A DNA stretch of 64,000 nt from JAJEFO01 sp022819605 (GTDB lineage Bacteria; Pseudomonadota; Alphaproteobacteria; Rhodobacterales; Rhodobacteraceae): the NCBI GenBank assembly GCA_965221545.1, contig OZ244901.1, positions 2,976,001-3,040,000 on the forward strand. The letters run 5' to 3'. This document shows positions 25,885 to 34,734 of this stretch, in pieces. Below the pieces are notes generated by a model. It saw only the letters and a program-made list of their open reading frames with translations. It made no database searches and was not told the DNA's origin. Made by a program: the position numbers and the translations under genes. Every line of letters begins with the position of its first letter. The first letter of the stretch is position 1.

Positions 25885-26883
25885 ATGCAACTTGTCTACC
25901 GATTTGGGGTGACCGCGGCGCTTGCTTTATTGCTCGTCGGGGCATCCTTCGCGCCGTCCGACGCCGCGACAAAACTGAGGCTCGCCGGACAGCATCCGGT
26001 CGATCACAATGCCACCTTGGTGCTGCAAGAGACGATCAAGAGGATCGAAGATGCCGGTGTCGACATCGAGATCAGGCTCTTCCCTGCCGGCCAGCTCGGC
26101 AACGGCGAGCAGGTATTCGGTGATGTGGCACAGGGAGTCATCGATATCGGCCACACCTTTATCTACAGCCACAACGACCCGGTCCTGGAGATCAATTCGC
26201 TGCCCTATCTCGTCGGCACATATGAAGAGATGCAGAAAGTCTACTCGCCCGGATCCAATTTCTACCGGATCTACGAAGCGAGCCTCGCCAACCAGGGTCT
26301 GAAACTGCTCGGCGTCTTCGCCGAAGGCTTCATCGGTGTGGGCACGTCCGAAGAACCGACAAATCCGACAGTAATTGGTGACAAGGGCTTGAACATCCGG
26401 GTCTGGAGCGCCGAAGTCGGCCGGCTCACGGCACAGGAAATGGGATTCCGGACCACCACAATGAACTGGGGGGACGTGATTCCGGCGATTCAGCAAGGCG
26501 TCATCGAAGGCGTGATCGGCGGCACTGCGGAATCGAACTACACGGTGTTTGGCGACGCAGTAAGATTCTTCATCCCGTACAAGGCCTTCGTCGAAAACAC
26601 GGCCTTCTACATCGGTCAGGCCAAGTGGGACTCCCTCACTCCAGAGCAGCAGTCAGTCCTCTCGGAGGCGTTCGCTGAAGCTTCCAGGGATTCCTTCGCC
26701 CTCAGTGAACGCGTGGACGAGGAATACATCCGGCGCCTTCCGGATATCGGGATCCAGGTCATTCCCGTCTCCGACATGGAAATCAGCGCCATCGCTGACC
26801 ATGTCCGGGCAACGGTTTGGCCAGCCATGGAGGACAAGCTCGGCAAGGACATCATCGACCAGATGAAGGCGGATGTCCAATAG
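25885..26883 (+). CDS. TRAP transporter solute-binding protein (DctP family)
   Basis: A 332-residue periplasmic protein. A signal peptide (to about residue 27, PSDAA) is followed by KLRLAGQHPVDHNATLVLQETIKRIE and FPAGQLGNGEQVFGDVAQGVIDIGHTF. It carries the DctP carboxylate-binding region around LNIRVWSAEVGRLTAQEMGF, with an Arg that usually grips an organic acid. AAGGAGGAATAGGAG before ATG 25885 is a strong ribosome binding site. It heads dctPQM, following the racemase gene. Substrate is probably an amino acid or other carboxylate. Confidence 0.92.
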   Translation: MQLVYRFGVTAALALLLVGASFAPSDAATKLRLAGQHPVDHNATLVLQETIKRIEDAGVDIEIRLFPAGQLGNGEQVFGDVAQGVIDIGHTFIYSHNDPVLEINSLPYLVGTYEEMQKVYSPGSNFYRIYEASLANQGLKLLGVFAEGFIGVGTSEEPTNPTVIGDKGLNIRVWSAEVGRLTAQEMGFRTTTMNWGDVIPAIQQGVIEGVIGGTAESNYTVFGDAVRFFIPYKAFVENTAFYIGQAKWDSLTPEQQSVLSEAFAEASRDSFALSERVDEEYIRRLPDIGIQVIPVSDMEISAIADHVRATVWPAMEDKLGKDIIDQMKADVQ

Positions 26884-26896
26884 CAGCCACATCGTG

Positions 26897-26977
26897 GGAG
26901 TGGCCTTCGGCTCCGTCCCAATTGCCGGTCGCCACTCCAGCGAACTCTGTCCCGGTGCCGTTCTGCATCGGGACAGA
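26897..26977 (+). other. two stem-loops between dctP-like and dctQ-like genes
   Basis: GGAGTGGC (26897-26904) pairs with GCCACTCC (26931-26938), and TCTGTCCCG (26946-26954) pairs with CGGGACAGA (26969-26977). Both lie in the 114-base gap between the binding-protein and small-permease genes. Without T-runs they look like mRNA-stabilising or partial-termination structures. Confidence 0.6.
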
Positions 26978-26997
26978 AAGTTGATTGCGGGCCCGTC

Positions 26998-27525
26998 ATG
27001 ATTTTCATGAAGCGGATCATCCAGCTCGAACATGCCATCATATTCGTCTGCAGCATCATAATCGCGTTCACGTTCTGCCTCGTCGTTCTGCTCCGTTACG
27101 GTTTTCAATCCGATCTATTTGCATACGAGGAGTGGATCCTGACGATCGCGTTCCTGCTCTATTTCCTTGGCGGCGCGGCAGCGACCGCCGGAAACGCGCA
27201 CATCAAGGCCGATATCGTTCTCGAACTCATCCGCTCGGAGAAGTCACGAAACGGGTTTCAGTGCATCGTGATGGTCCTAGAGACGATCATCGGGGCGTTC
27301 CTGACCTGGTACGCGGTGCTGATGGTTCTGAACGAGTTCGTCCGCTGGCCAAACATACCGACATCCCCTGTCTACAAGATTCCGTTGGCGGTGCCCCGAA
27401 TCTTCATCCTGGTCGGCTTTTTCTTGATGACCGTCCATGCTGCGATGCATGCCGTAAAATTCTACAAGTGCTATCGCGATAGTCACTCCCGGGCAGTGCG
27501 CGACATGCCAGTCAACGGGGAGTGA
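26998..27525 (+). CDS. TRAP transporter small permease (DctQ family)
   Basis: A 175-residue membrane protein with four predicted helices: IIFVCSIIIAFTFCLVVLLRYGF, WILTIAFLLYFLGGAAATAG, IIGAFLTWYAVLMVL and VPRIFILVGFFLMTVHAAMH. The residues AHIKADIV after helix two match the DctQ pattern G-x-H-x-x-x-D. It sits between the binding protein and large permease, ending four bases before the latter. Confidence 0.9.
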   Translation: MIFMKRIIQLEHAIIFVCSIIIAFTFCLVVLLRYGFQSDLFAYEEWILTIAFLLYFLGGAAATAGNAHIKADIVLELIRSEKSRNGFQCIVMVLETIIGAFLTWYAVLMVLNEFVRWPNIPTSPVYKIPLAVPRIFILVGFFLMTVHAAMHAVKFYKCYRDSHSRAVRDMPVNGE

Positions 27526-27529
27526 GCTC

Positions 27530-28822
27530 ATGGTCCTGCTGGCCGTATTCCTGATTCTTTGCATCGGCCTGATCATCGGGTTGCCGGTACCTTTCGCATT
27601 CGGCGCCGCACTGATCTATCTCGGGTACTTTGCCGACACGGAAGTTTCGACGTTCCTTTCCGGCGGACATTGGCGCATGAACTCCATTGTCCTCCTGGCG
27701 ATTCCCCTGTTCATCCTCGCTGGAAGCATCATGAATCGCGGCCGCATCGCAGAACCGCTCGTGGATGTGGCCGCACTCCTCTTTGGGCGCATCAAGGGTG
27801 GACTCTCGGCATCCGCGGTGTTCGCGAGTGCCGTGTTCGGCTCGATTTCGGGCAGCGCAGCCGCGACCCTGACCTGCATCGGTGGCGTCATGCTGCCCCG
27901 GTTGGAAAAAGCCAATTACCCGAAGGGTTTCAGTGCCGCCCTGATTTCGAATGCGGCACCTCTGGGCCTCCTGATCCCGCCAAGCTCGATCCAGATAATC
28001 TATGCGTGGATCACGCGTCAGTCGGTTCTGAAGTGCTTCCTCGCAACCGTTGTCCCGGGGCTGATCCTCATCTGCCTCCTCATTGTCGTGAACTTCGTCA
28101 TGATGCATCGCCAGAAACGTGTGGAAGTTGAACCTGAACCGGAAAACTTCGTTCGCGAAGTCAGGAAGCGCGCGGTCTACGCCTCACCTGCCCTACTGAT
28201 GCCGGTCATCATACTCGGCGGAATCTACGGAGGGATCATGACCCCCACGGAATCAGCAGGAATTGCTGTCCTCTGCGCCCTCCCTATCGGCTTCCTGATT
28301 TACCGGGGACTCAACTGGAAATCCTTCAAGGATGCGGTCATCGAAGCATCGATTACGACGGGTGCGGTGATGGTCATGTTCTTCATGGTAATGATCGTGA
28401 GCCGGTTGCTCGTGTTCGAAGACATCCCAAGGCTCGCCCAGGAGTTCGTGTATTCCATTTCGAAAAACCCCATTGTCATCCTTCTGATGATCAACGTGCT
28501 GCTGGTCGCGATCGGCATGCTAATGGACGACGTGTCCGGCGTGCTGTTGTCCGCGCCTCTCCTTTTGCCGATGGTTCAGGAAATCGGCATCGACCCGATC
28601 CAGTTTGCCGCAATCATTGGAGTCAACCTGGGGATGGGAAACATCACCCCGCCCACTGCACCATTGCTTTACCTCGGTGCACGGGTCGGGTCCACATCGG
28701 TCAACTCGATGCTCAAACCGACGATGATCATGATTCTGTTCGCGTGGGTACCCACGCTTCTGCTTGTCACCTTCGTTCCGTCGCTGTCACTCTGGCTGCC
28801 GGAATTCGTCCTAGGCCGGTAA
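27530..28822 (+). CDS. TRAP transporter large permease (DctM family)
   Basis: A 430-residue protein with about twelve membrane helices. Typical DctM features are the start LAVFLILCIGLIIGLPVPFAFG, IPLFILAGSIMNRG, FGSISGSAAATLTCIGGVMLPRL, LIPPSSIQIIYAW, TPTESAGIAVLCALPIG and the final NLGMGNITPPTAPLLYLGARV. It is the ion-coupled channel of the importer, fed by the DctP protein and joined to DctQ. Confidence 0.92.
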   Translation: MVLLAVFLILCIGLIIGLPVPFAFGAALIYLGYFADTEVSTFLSGGHWRMNSIVLLAIPLFILAGSIMNRGRIAEPLVDVAALLFGRIKGGLSASAVFASAVFGSISGSAAATLTCIGGVMLPRLEKANYPKGFSAALISNAAPLGLLIPPSSIQIIYAWITRQSVLKCFLATVVPGLILICLLIVVNFVMMHRQKRVEVEPEPENFVREVRKRAVYASPALLMPVIILGGIYGGIMTPTESAGIAVLCALPIGFLIYRGLNWKSFKDAVIEASITTGAVMVMFFMVMIVSRLLVFEDIPRLAQEFVYSISKNPIVILLMINVLLVAIGMLMDDVSGVLLSAPLLLPMVQEIGIDPIQFAAIIGVNLGMGNITPPTAPLLYLGARVGSTSVNSMLKPTMIMILFAWVPTLLLVTFVPSLSLWLPEFVLGR

Positions 28823-29054
28823 TGCGGGTGCCCGCGTGCGCTAGGCCCCGTCGAGCGACTGCCTTGGATCCCGTCGCCAGCGAGAATGCAACCGGTCTCA
28901 TGACGAAGATTCCTGCCAATCGCACAAAATGCCAAAATGCAGGGACTGAAGCGGACCGGTCATGCCGGACGGATATCAGCGATCCAGCCGACGGCGACGG
29001 TACTCCGGCTCCACCCATCTCGCCGATCGCATCCCGCATGCCGAGGGAAGACAA

Positions 29055-30245
29055 ATGACGCTTGAATTTGCCGGCGATCTTGCGGCGCGGATCGAGGACT
29101 TGAAAGCGAGGGGACTTTACAAGAGCGAGCAGGTCATCGCCTCTCCGCAACAGGGTGAGATCATTCTTTCGGACGGGACTGCCTGCATCAATCTCTGTGC
29201 CAACAACTATCTGGGTCTGGCGAACCACCCGCAACTGGTCGAAGCGGCCCGGGCTGCACTGGGCACCTACGGATTTGGCATGTCCTCTGTCAGGTTCATC
29301 TGCGGCACCCAGCTTCCACACAAGCAGCTCGAGGGATGCCTGAGCGAGTTCCTGGGCATGGAGGACACCGTCCTGTTTCCGAGCTGCTTCGATGCGAACG
29401 CGGGGCTGTTCGAGACCCTTCTCGGTGCGGAGGATGCCATAATCTCCGATGCGCTGAACCACGCTTCGATCATCGACGGGATTCGGCTTTGCAAGGCACG
29501 TCGGTTACGCTACGCCAACAACGACATGGCAGCACTGGAGGCCAGGCTGGTCGAAGCCCGGGATGCACGGTATCGCATGATCGCCACCGACGGCGTGTTT
29601 TCCATGGACGGGACCTTTGCCGATCTCAGGTCCATTTGCGAACTTGCCGAGGAATTCGGCGCGATGGTGATGGTCGACGACAGCCACGCCGTCGGCATCG
29701 TCGGCCAATCGGGTCGGGGGACGCCCGAGCATTGCGGCGTTTCCGGTCGCGTGGACATCCTGACCGGAACGTTGGGCAAGGCACTCGGCGGTGCGGCCGG
29801 CGGATACGTCTCGGCCCGGTCGGAAATCGTCGAGTGGCTGCGGCAGCTGGCGCGTCCTTACCTTTTCTCCAACACGCTGGCACCGGTCATCGCCGGAACC
29901 AGCGTACGTGCGCTCGAGATCCTGACGAACTCGACCGAGGTTCGCGGTCGACTGTGGCGCAATGCGGGGCATTTCCGCAAGGAAATGACGGCCCTCGGGT
30001 TCGAACTGCTCCCCGGCGACCACCCGATCGTGCCGGTGATGTTGCGTGATCCCACGCTTGCACAGCAATTCGCCGACAGGGTCCGCAAAAAAGGCGTGCT
30101 GGTGGCTGCCTTCTCTTTCCCGGTCGTGCCGCGTGGCCAGGACCGCATTCGCGCCCAGATGTCGGCTGCCCATGACATCGCGGACCTGAACCGTGCAATT
30201 GCCGCCTTTTCCGAGGTCGGGCGTGACCTGGGGGTGATCACGTAA
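29055..30245 (+). CDS. kbl: glycine C-acetyltransferase / 2-amino-3-ketobutyrate CoA ligase
   Basis: A 396-residue PLP enzyme of the alpha-oxoamine synthase family. The start FAGDLAARIEDLKARGLYKSEQVIASPQ, NLCANNYLGLANHP, VRFICGTQLPHKQLE and the PLP lysine motif DILTGTLGKALGGAAGGY (Lys242) are characteristic of Kbl. It cleaves 2-amino-3-oxobutyrate with CoA to glycine and acetyl-CoA in threonine breakdown. GGGAAGACAA precedes ATG 29055. Usually tdh follows; here an SDR gene follows instead, now split by an insertion sequence, which may have supplied the threonine-type dehydrogenase step. Confidence 0.9.
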   Translation: MTLEFAGDLAARIEDLKARGLYKSEQVIASPQQGEIILSDGTACINLCANNYLGLANHPQLVEAARAALGTYGFGMSSVRFICGTQLPHKQLEGCLSEFLGMEDTVLFPSCFDANAGLFETLLGAEDAIISDALNHASIIDGIRLCKARRLRYANNDMAALEARLVEARDARYRMIATDGVFSMDGTFADLRSICELAEEFGAMVMVDDSHAVGIVGQSGRGTPEHCGVSGRVDILTGTLGKALGGAAGGYVSARSEIVEWLRQLARPYLFSNTLAPVIAGTSVRALEILTNSTEVRGRLWRNAGHFRKEMTALGFELLPGDHPIVPVMLRDPTLAQQFADRVRKKGVLVAAFSFPVVPRGQDRIRAQMSAAHDIADLNRAIAAFSEVGRDLGVIT

Positions 30246-30275
30246 TTTGCCGAACATGCAAGGAGGTGCAGCCCG

Positions 30276-30563
30276 ATGTTCACACTAGACGGACAGACCG
30301 CCATCGTCACCGGTGGCGCAAGCGGTATCGGACTCGCAACCGCGCGGATGCTGGCCGGGATGGGCGCCAACGTGGTCATCGCCGATTGCAACGAGGAGGC
30401 GGGACACCAAGTCGCGGAAGGCTTGGCAAAAGACGGTACTGGTTCGCTTTTCGTCCGAACAGACGTGTCTGAGCCGAGTGATGCGCACGCCCTGATGACG
30501 GCGGCGACCAGCTGTTTCGGATCGCTGGAGATTCTCATGCATTTCGCCGGTATCGGCATGGAG
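30276..30563 (+). pseudogene. SDR dehydrogenase gene, 5' part, interrupted by insertion sequence
   Basis: ATG 30276 follows AAGGAGGTG. The 96 codons up to the insertion point include the Rossmann motif IVTGGASGIGLATARMLAGMGANVVIADCNEEAG and LEILMHFAGIGME. Joined to 32699-33178 (160 codons including stop) after removal of the element and one 8-bp target copy, it gives a continuous 255-residue classical SDR, so the gene was intact before insertion. It lies 30 bases after kbl, in the same operon. Confidence 0.92.
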
Positions 30564-30680
30564 CCACGGCAAATCTGTTCTGCCGGGGTTTTCCTTTTCG
30601 TTTTGAGCGATGCCTTCCCAGGGTGGACTCGCGCGTTTTGCGGTGTTATTGCTGCGCCACAGGTGATTCGCGGCGGATGG

Positions 30681-31292
30681 ATGTGTGTGAGGGGCGTGAC
30701 GGACCTTTCCGGTGTGGCATTAGACATCGTGACGAAGGTGGACGAGCCGCGCTTTCGTGCGTTGCTGAGGGAGCATCACTTCCTGGGCGACGTCCAGCCC
30801 AGAGGCGAGACCATGCGCTATGTCGCGCACGTCGAGGGGCGATGGCTGGCGCTGGCGATGTTTTCGGCGGCCGCGCTGCAGTGCGCGGCGCGCGACAGCT
30901 GGATCGGCTGGGAGCGCGGCGGCCAGTTCAGCCGGCTTCACCTGGTGACCAACAACTCGAGGTTCCTGATCCTGCCTGGCGGCCCGCCGAACCTCGGGTC
31001 GCGGGTGCTGTCGCTGTGCGCGCGGCGCCTGGTGCGGGACTGGCCGCTCCGGTTCGGCCACGAGATCCTGCTCATGGAGACCTTTGTCGAGCCGTCGCGT
31101 CACCGGGGCACGGTCTACCGCGCGGCCAACTGGCTCGAGGTCGGGCGGACCCGCGGCTTCGGGCGCCTGGGCAGCGGCTACGCCGCCCATGGCCGGCCCA
31201 AGCTTGTCTTTCTCCGTCCGCTGTGCCGGAACGCGCGGCACCGGCTGAGGACGGCCCATCTTGATCCTGACCTGCACAAGGGAGTCCCGAAG
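30681..31292 (+). CDS. DUF4338 (DruA-like) domain encoded by the insertion sequence, in frame with the transposase
   Basis: Starting at ATG 30681 the frame reads TKVDEPRFRALLREHHFLGDVQPRGETMRYVAHVEGRWLALAMFSAAALQCAARDSWIGW, then RLHLVTNNSRFLILPGGP, METFVEPSRHRGTVYRAANWLEVGRTRGFGR and GRPKLVFLRPL. This is the DUF4338 family, which includes DruA of the Druantia defence system and many transposon-borne relatives. There is no stop codon between it and the transposase ATG at 31293, so a fused DUF4338-transposase product is possible as well as separate translation. Upstream the frame is also open into the disrupted SDR gene. I end the feature at the transposase start for clarity. Confidence 0.75.
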
Positions 31293-32476
31293 ATGACACT
31301 CACCGCCGAGCAGATGCGCTCCCTTCCCGACTACTTCAGGCAGATGGACGATCCGCGGCGCCGGCAGGGGCGCCGGCACAACCTGCCCTCGGTGCTTGCG
31401 CTGGCCGCCGCCGCGACGGTCTCCGGCATGCGCGGCTACAAGGAGATCGCGGAGTGGGTCCAGGACCAGAGCCAGGCGGTCCTGGCGCACTTCAGGCCGC
31501 GCTTCCGCGACGGCCGGTACGTGCCGCCGAGCAGGACGGTCATCCGCGACGTGCTGATCCGCGTCTGCCCGGACCAGTTCGACGCCGCCCTGCGGCAGTG
31601 GAGCGAGGACCACGGCGGGCGCGACGGTGCCCTCGCCATCGACGGCAAGACGATGCGCGGCGCCGTCGACGCCGATGGCGTGCAGACCCACGTCATGGGC
31701 ATCGTCGGCCACGACACCGGAAAGCCCTACGCGAAAAAAAAGTCGGGATGAGGCCGGGCGCGGACGACGCGGAGAAGCGCACCAACGAGATCGGCACGGT
31801 CATCCCCCTGGTCGACATGCTGCCCGACATCGGCGGCCGCGTCTTCACCGCCGACGCGATGCTGACGCAGCGGAAGCTGGCCAGCCACCTCATCGGCCGC
31901 GGCGCCCACTACCTGTTCACCGTCAAGGGCAACCAGCCGACCCTGCTGTCCGACATCAGCCTGACGCTCGACGAGGCAATGGCACGCCGCGAGCCGGACT
32001 TCGCGGAGCCCGAGCGCAAGCCCGATCACGGGCGCAGGGAGAAACGCTCGGTCTGGGTCTCGTCCGAGCTCAACGGCTACGTCGACTTCCCCGGCGTCGG
32101 GCAGGTCTTCGCCGTCCGCCGCGAAGTCACCGAGGTCAAGACCGGGAAACGGACCAGCGAGACGGCCTGCTGCATCACCAGCCTGACCAGGGACATGGCG
32201 ACGGCCGAGCGGCTGCTCTCCCTCAATCGCGGACACTGGAAGATCGAGGCGATGCACCACATCCTGGACATGACCTTCGACGAGGATCGGAGCCGCATCC
32301 GCACCGGACACGGTCCGTCGAACGTCACGCTGCTGCGGCGCTTCGCCATCGGCCTCGTCAGGCAATACGGCGACAACGTTGCCGAGACCATGCGCAGCAT
32401 GGCCCGAAAGCCGCGACGGGTCCTGGACGTCCTGAAGCTGACAGGCAACACCCGTTCCCGCAAGGCGTTCGCCTGA
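31293..32476 (+). CDS. ISAs1-family DDE transposase, read through a -1 frameshift at an A8 run
   Basis: From ATG 31293 the first frame gives SLPDYFRQMDDPRRRQGRRHNLPSVLALAAAATVSGMRGYKEI and the first catalytic Asp in LAIDGKTMRG, then stops at 31751. A run of eight A at about 31734-31741 allows a -1 shift into the second frame. That frame continues KRTNEIGTVIPLVDMLPDIGGRVFTADAMLTQRKLA (second Asp) and NRGHWKIEAMHHILDMTFDEDRSR (catalytic Glu) and ends at 32476. The joined protein has about 394 residues, normal for the family. The shift could be programmed slippage on the A-run or a disabling mutation. Confidence 0.85.
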
Positions 32477-32698
32477 AGACACGCCTCGCACGCCCCGGAA
32501 CCCGGCCCCGTCCCCTTCGCCCCGAGGACGGGCGAGCCGACATGCCCGGGAAACACCCGGATCGCCGCCAAAACCGTCATGCAAAGGTCACAGGCCCGGC
32601 TTCAGGCGCCGCGACGCCTTGGTCAGGCGACAGCAAAGCATCCAGAAATGTGGCAATGGGCGAGTCGCGAACAGAACAGATTTGCCGTGGGCATGGAG

Positions 32699-33178
32699 CG
32701 GCCTGCGCTTGACACGACCATTGAGGATTGGGATCGCATCATTGCAGTGAATCTAACCGGCAGTTTCTTGGTCATGCGGGCAGCGGGGTCGGTCATGGTC
32801 GAGGCGGGATACGGTAGGATTGTCTCGATGTCCTCGACCGCCGGCGAACGCGGCGGGACGGGCCGCGCTGCCTACGGCGCCTCCAAGGGCGGAGTTGCTG
32901 CATTGACCCGTGTCATGGCATTGGAATGGGCCGGGTCAGGCGTGACAGTCAATACCCTCGCGCCGGGGGCCACGGATACGGCGCTGGTGCAGAAAATGCA
33001 TGACTCGGAGACCCGCCGCGCCTATCTCCAGGGCATTCCGATGGACCGCTACGGTGTTCCGGAAGAGGTCGCGGCCGCCGCCGTCTACCTTGCGCTGCCG
33101 CAATCGGGCTACATCACCGGCGTGACCCTGCCGGTGGACGGTGGATTCATGTCCAGCGGCGTGATCAAGCGCGGCTGA
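32699..33178 (+). pseudogene. SDR dehydrogenase gene, 3' part, beyond the insertion sequence
   Basis: This segment continues the interrupted gene: DWDRIIAVNLTGSFLVMRAAGSVMVEAGYGRIVSMSSTAGERGGTGRAAYGASKGGVAALT carries the catalytic Ser and the Tyr-x3-Lys pair, and NTLAPGATDTALVQ plus GYITGVTLPVDGGFM close the fold. It lacks its nucleotide-binding half, so it cannot work alone. The reading frame is undamaged, consistent with recent interruption. The 8-bp target copy (32691-32698) precedes it. Confidence 0.9.
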
Positions 33179-33314
33179 AGTGCCGGCAAGCCGGCGCTCG
33201 CGTCGGAACGCGCATGTCAAGCACCTATTCAGGTCCTGATCTTGTGTCCGGCAACGGCGGCCTTTTCGTGACAGTCTTCTACCAAGCATCGCTGCCGGTC
33301 GGTGCCCTGGCCAT

Positions 33315-34508
33315 TCAGGCGTTTGCTCCGCCAAGGAATAGCTTTCGCTCGACATTGCACAATGCCTCCGCCGGGCCGCTCTCGGTGATGACGATGGATT
33401 CCGTTGTCTCCAAGCCCCAGCCATCCATCCACAAGCCCGGCATGAAGTGAAAGGTCATGCCCGGTTGAAGCACGGTCTCGTCTGCAGGGCGAATCGACAC
33501 GGTGCGCTCGCCCCAATCCGGCGGGTAGCTAAGGCCGATCAGGTAACCGCAGCGCCCGCCGCGCTCAATGCCGACCTTGGCCAGTTCACCATTCAGCGCA
33601 TTGGCGATATCGCAAGCACGGTTGCCGGCGCGCGCAGCATCCAGCCCCGCATTGAGGCCCGCTGTCAGCGCTTGAGAGGCATCCAACATGATCTGTGGCG
33701 GCTTGCCCAGAAAGATCGAGCGGCACAGCGGCGCGTGATAGCGACGGTAGCAGCCTGAGAGTTCAAAGAAGGTGCATTCGCCGGTCTTCATTTCATTGCC
33801 GTTCCAGGTCAGGTGCGGCGCGGCTGCATCCAGCCCCGAGGGTGTCAACGGCACAATGGCGGGGTAATCGCCCCAGTCGTCGTCCACTCCCATCAGACCG
33901 GCATGGCAAATCTCAGCCACCAACTCGTTCTTGCGCAGGCCCGGCTCGGCCCTCTCCAAGGCGACATTGACGATCTTCTCGGTGATCTTCGCAGCTTTCC
34001 GGATGAAGGTCATTTCTTCGTCCGACTTGATCCCGCGCTGCCAGTTCACAAGCGCGGTGGCATCCACAAAAGTGGCATTCGGCAACTCTGCATTCAGCAC
34101 CATGTGGGCTTTGGCCGAATAGTAGTAATTCTCAAGTTCAACCCCGATCCGGGCCTTCTCATACCCTATTGCCCGCAGCCATTCGGCCAAGTCTTCCATC
34201 GGATGGCAGGTGGCGGACTGCACATACCTGTCGGCGTAGCCCAGCACATTGTCGTCCTCCATCCACACCGTACGCCTCCCGCCATTGACATCCTGATTGC
34301 GCCCCCACCACAGTGGATCGCCGTCCAGCCCCAAAATCACTCCTTGGTGCACATAGAACGACCAGCCATCATAGCCGGTCAGCCACGCTTGGTTCGAAGG
34401 ATCGGTCACGAACAAAACGTCAATCCCAGCCGCGACCATGGCATTGCGAGTCATTGCAACTCGGCGATCATATTCCGCTTGGCTGAAAGGAGCGTGTTCG
34501 ATGGGCAT
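33315..34508 (-). CDS. doeA: ectoine hydrolase (M24 peptidase family)
   Basis: A protein of about 397 residues that closely follows DoeA/EutD ectoine hydrolases: FSQAEYDRRVAMTRNAM, VLFVTDPSNQAWLTGYDGWSFYVHQGVI, WWGRNQDVNGGRRTVWM, IGVELENYYYSAKAH, DWGDYPAIVPL, FFELSGCYRRYHAPLCRSIFLGKPP and SYPPDWGERTVSIRPADETVLQPGMTFHFMPGLW. The enzyme opens ectoine to N-acetyl-diaminobutyrate for use as carbon and nitrogen. ATG 34508 is preferred; GTG 34538 would add ten residues. The usual partners doeB, doeC and doeD are not adjacent in this window, so its operon role here is unclear. A decayed copy of its 3' end lies 10.7 kb to the left. Confidence 0.87.
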   Translation of the reverse strand: MPIEHAPFSQAEYDRRVAMTRNAMVAAGIDVLFVTDPSNQAWLTGYDGWSFYVHQGVILGLDGDPLWWGRNQDVNGGRRTVWMEDDNVLGYADRYVQSATCHPMEDLAEWLRAIGYEKARIGVELENYYYSAKAHMVLNAELPNATFVDATALVNWQRGIKSDEEMTFIRKAAKITEKIVNVALERAEPGLRKNELVAEICHAGLMGVDDDWGDYPAIVPLTPSGLDAAAPHLTWNGNEMKTGECTFFELSGCYRRYHAPLCRSIFLGKPPQIMLDASQALTAGLNAGLDAARAGNRACDIANALNGELAKVGIERGGRCGYLIGLSYPPDWGERTVSIRPADETVLQPGMTFHFMPGLWMDGWGLETTESIVITESGPAEALCNVERKLFLGGANA

Positions 34509-34734
34509 CGGCACTTCGTTTGTCAGTTCGCGTTCCACTTAATTGCATCCAAATCGAACGAAACGGTCGAGTGGTGTCTAAATCTCGTAAGTGCCCAAAT
34601 GAACCGGCAGAAAAAAGTCAAAAATTGCAGGAATGGCCTCGGCAGCTCGGATGCGGCTGCACTTCGATGTAAGGGTACCTATGGCCTTCCAAGCTGACAA
34701 TGGCAGTCGCTGTGCGAAATTTCCGCCAGAGACC

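Larger units (their letters stand above)
30564..32690 (+). mobile_element. insertion sequence, 2127 bp, ISAs1-type transposase with DUF4338 passenger domain
   Basis: The ends are perfect 19-bp inverted repeats: CCACGGCAAATCTGTTCTG at 30564-30582 and its complement at 32672-32690. The target GCATGGAG is duplicated at 30556-30563 and 32691-32698 (8 bp). The element encodes a DUF4338 region and a DDE transposase of ISAs1 type. It has split an SDR gene. Perfect terminal repeats and a perfect target duplication point to a recent insertion. Confidence 0.95.

Noticed and set aside
28823..29054. possible small gene between dctM-like and kbl genes
   Set aside because: The plus-strand frame through here (28744-29058) is out of frame with both neighbours, overlaps the end of the DctM gene and has no family features.
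31627..32712. 361-codon alternative frame across the insertion sequence
   Set aside because: It is an Arg/His/Pro-rich shadow of the transposase; the DDE residues lie in the other frames.
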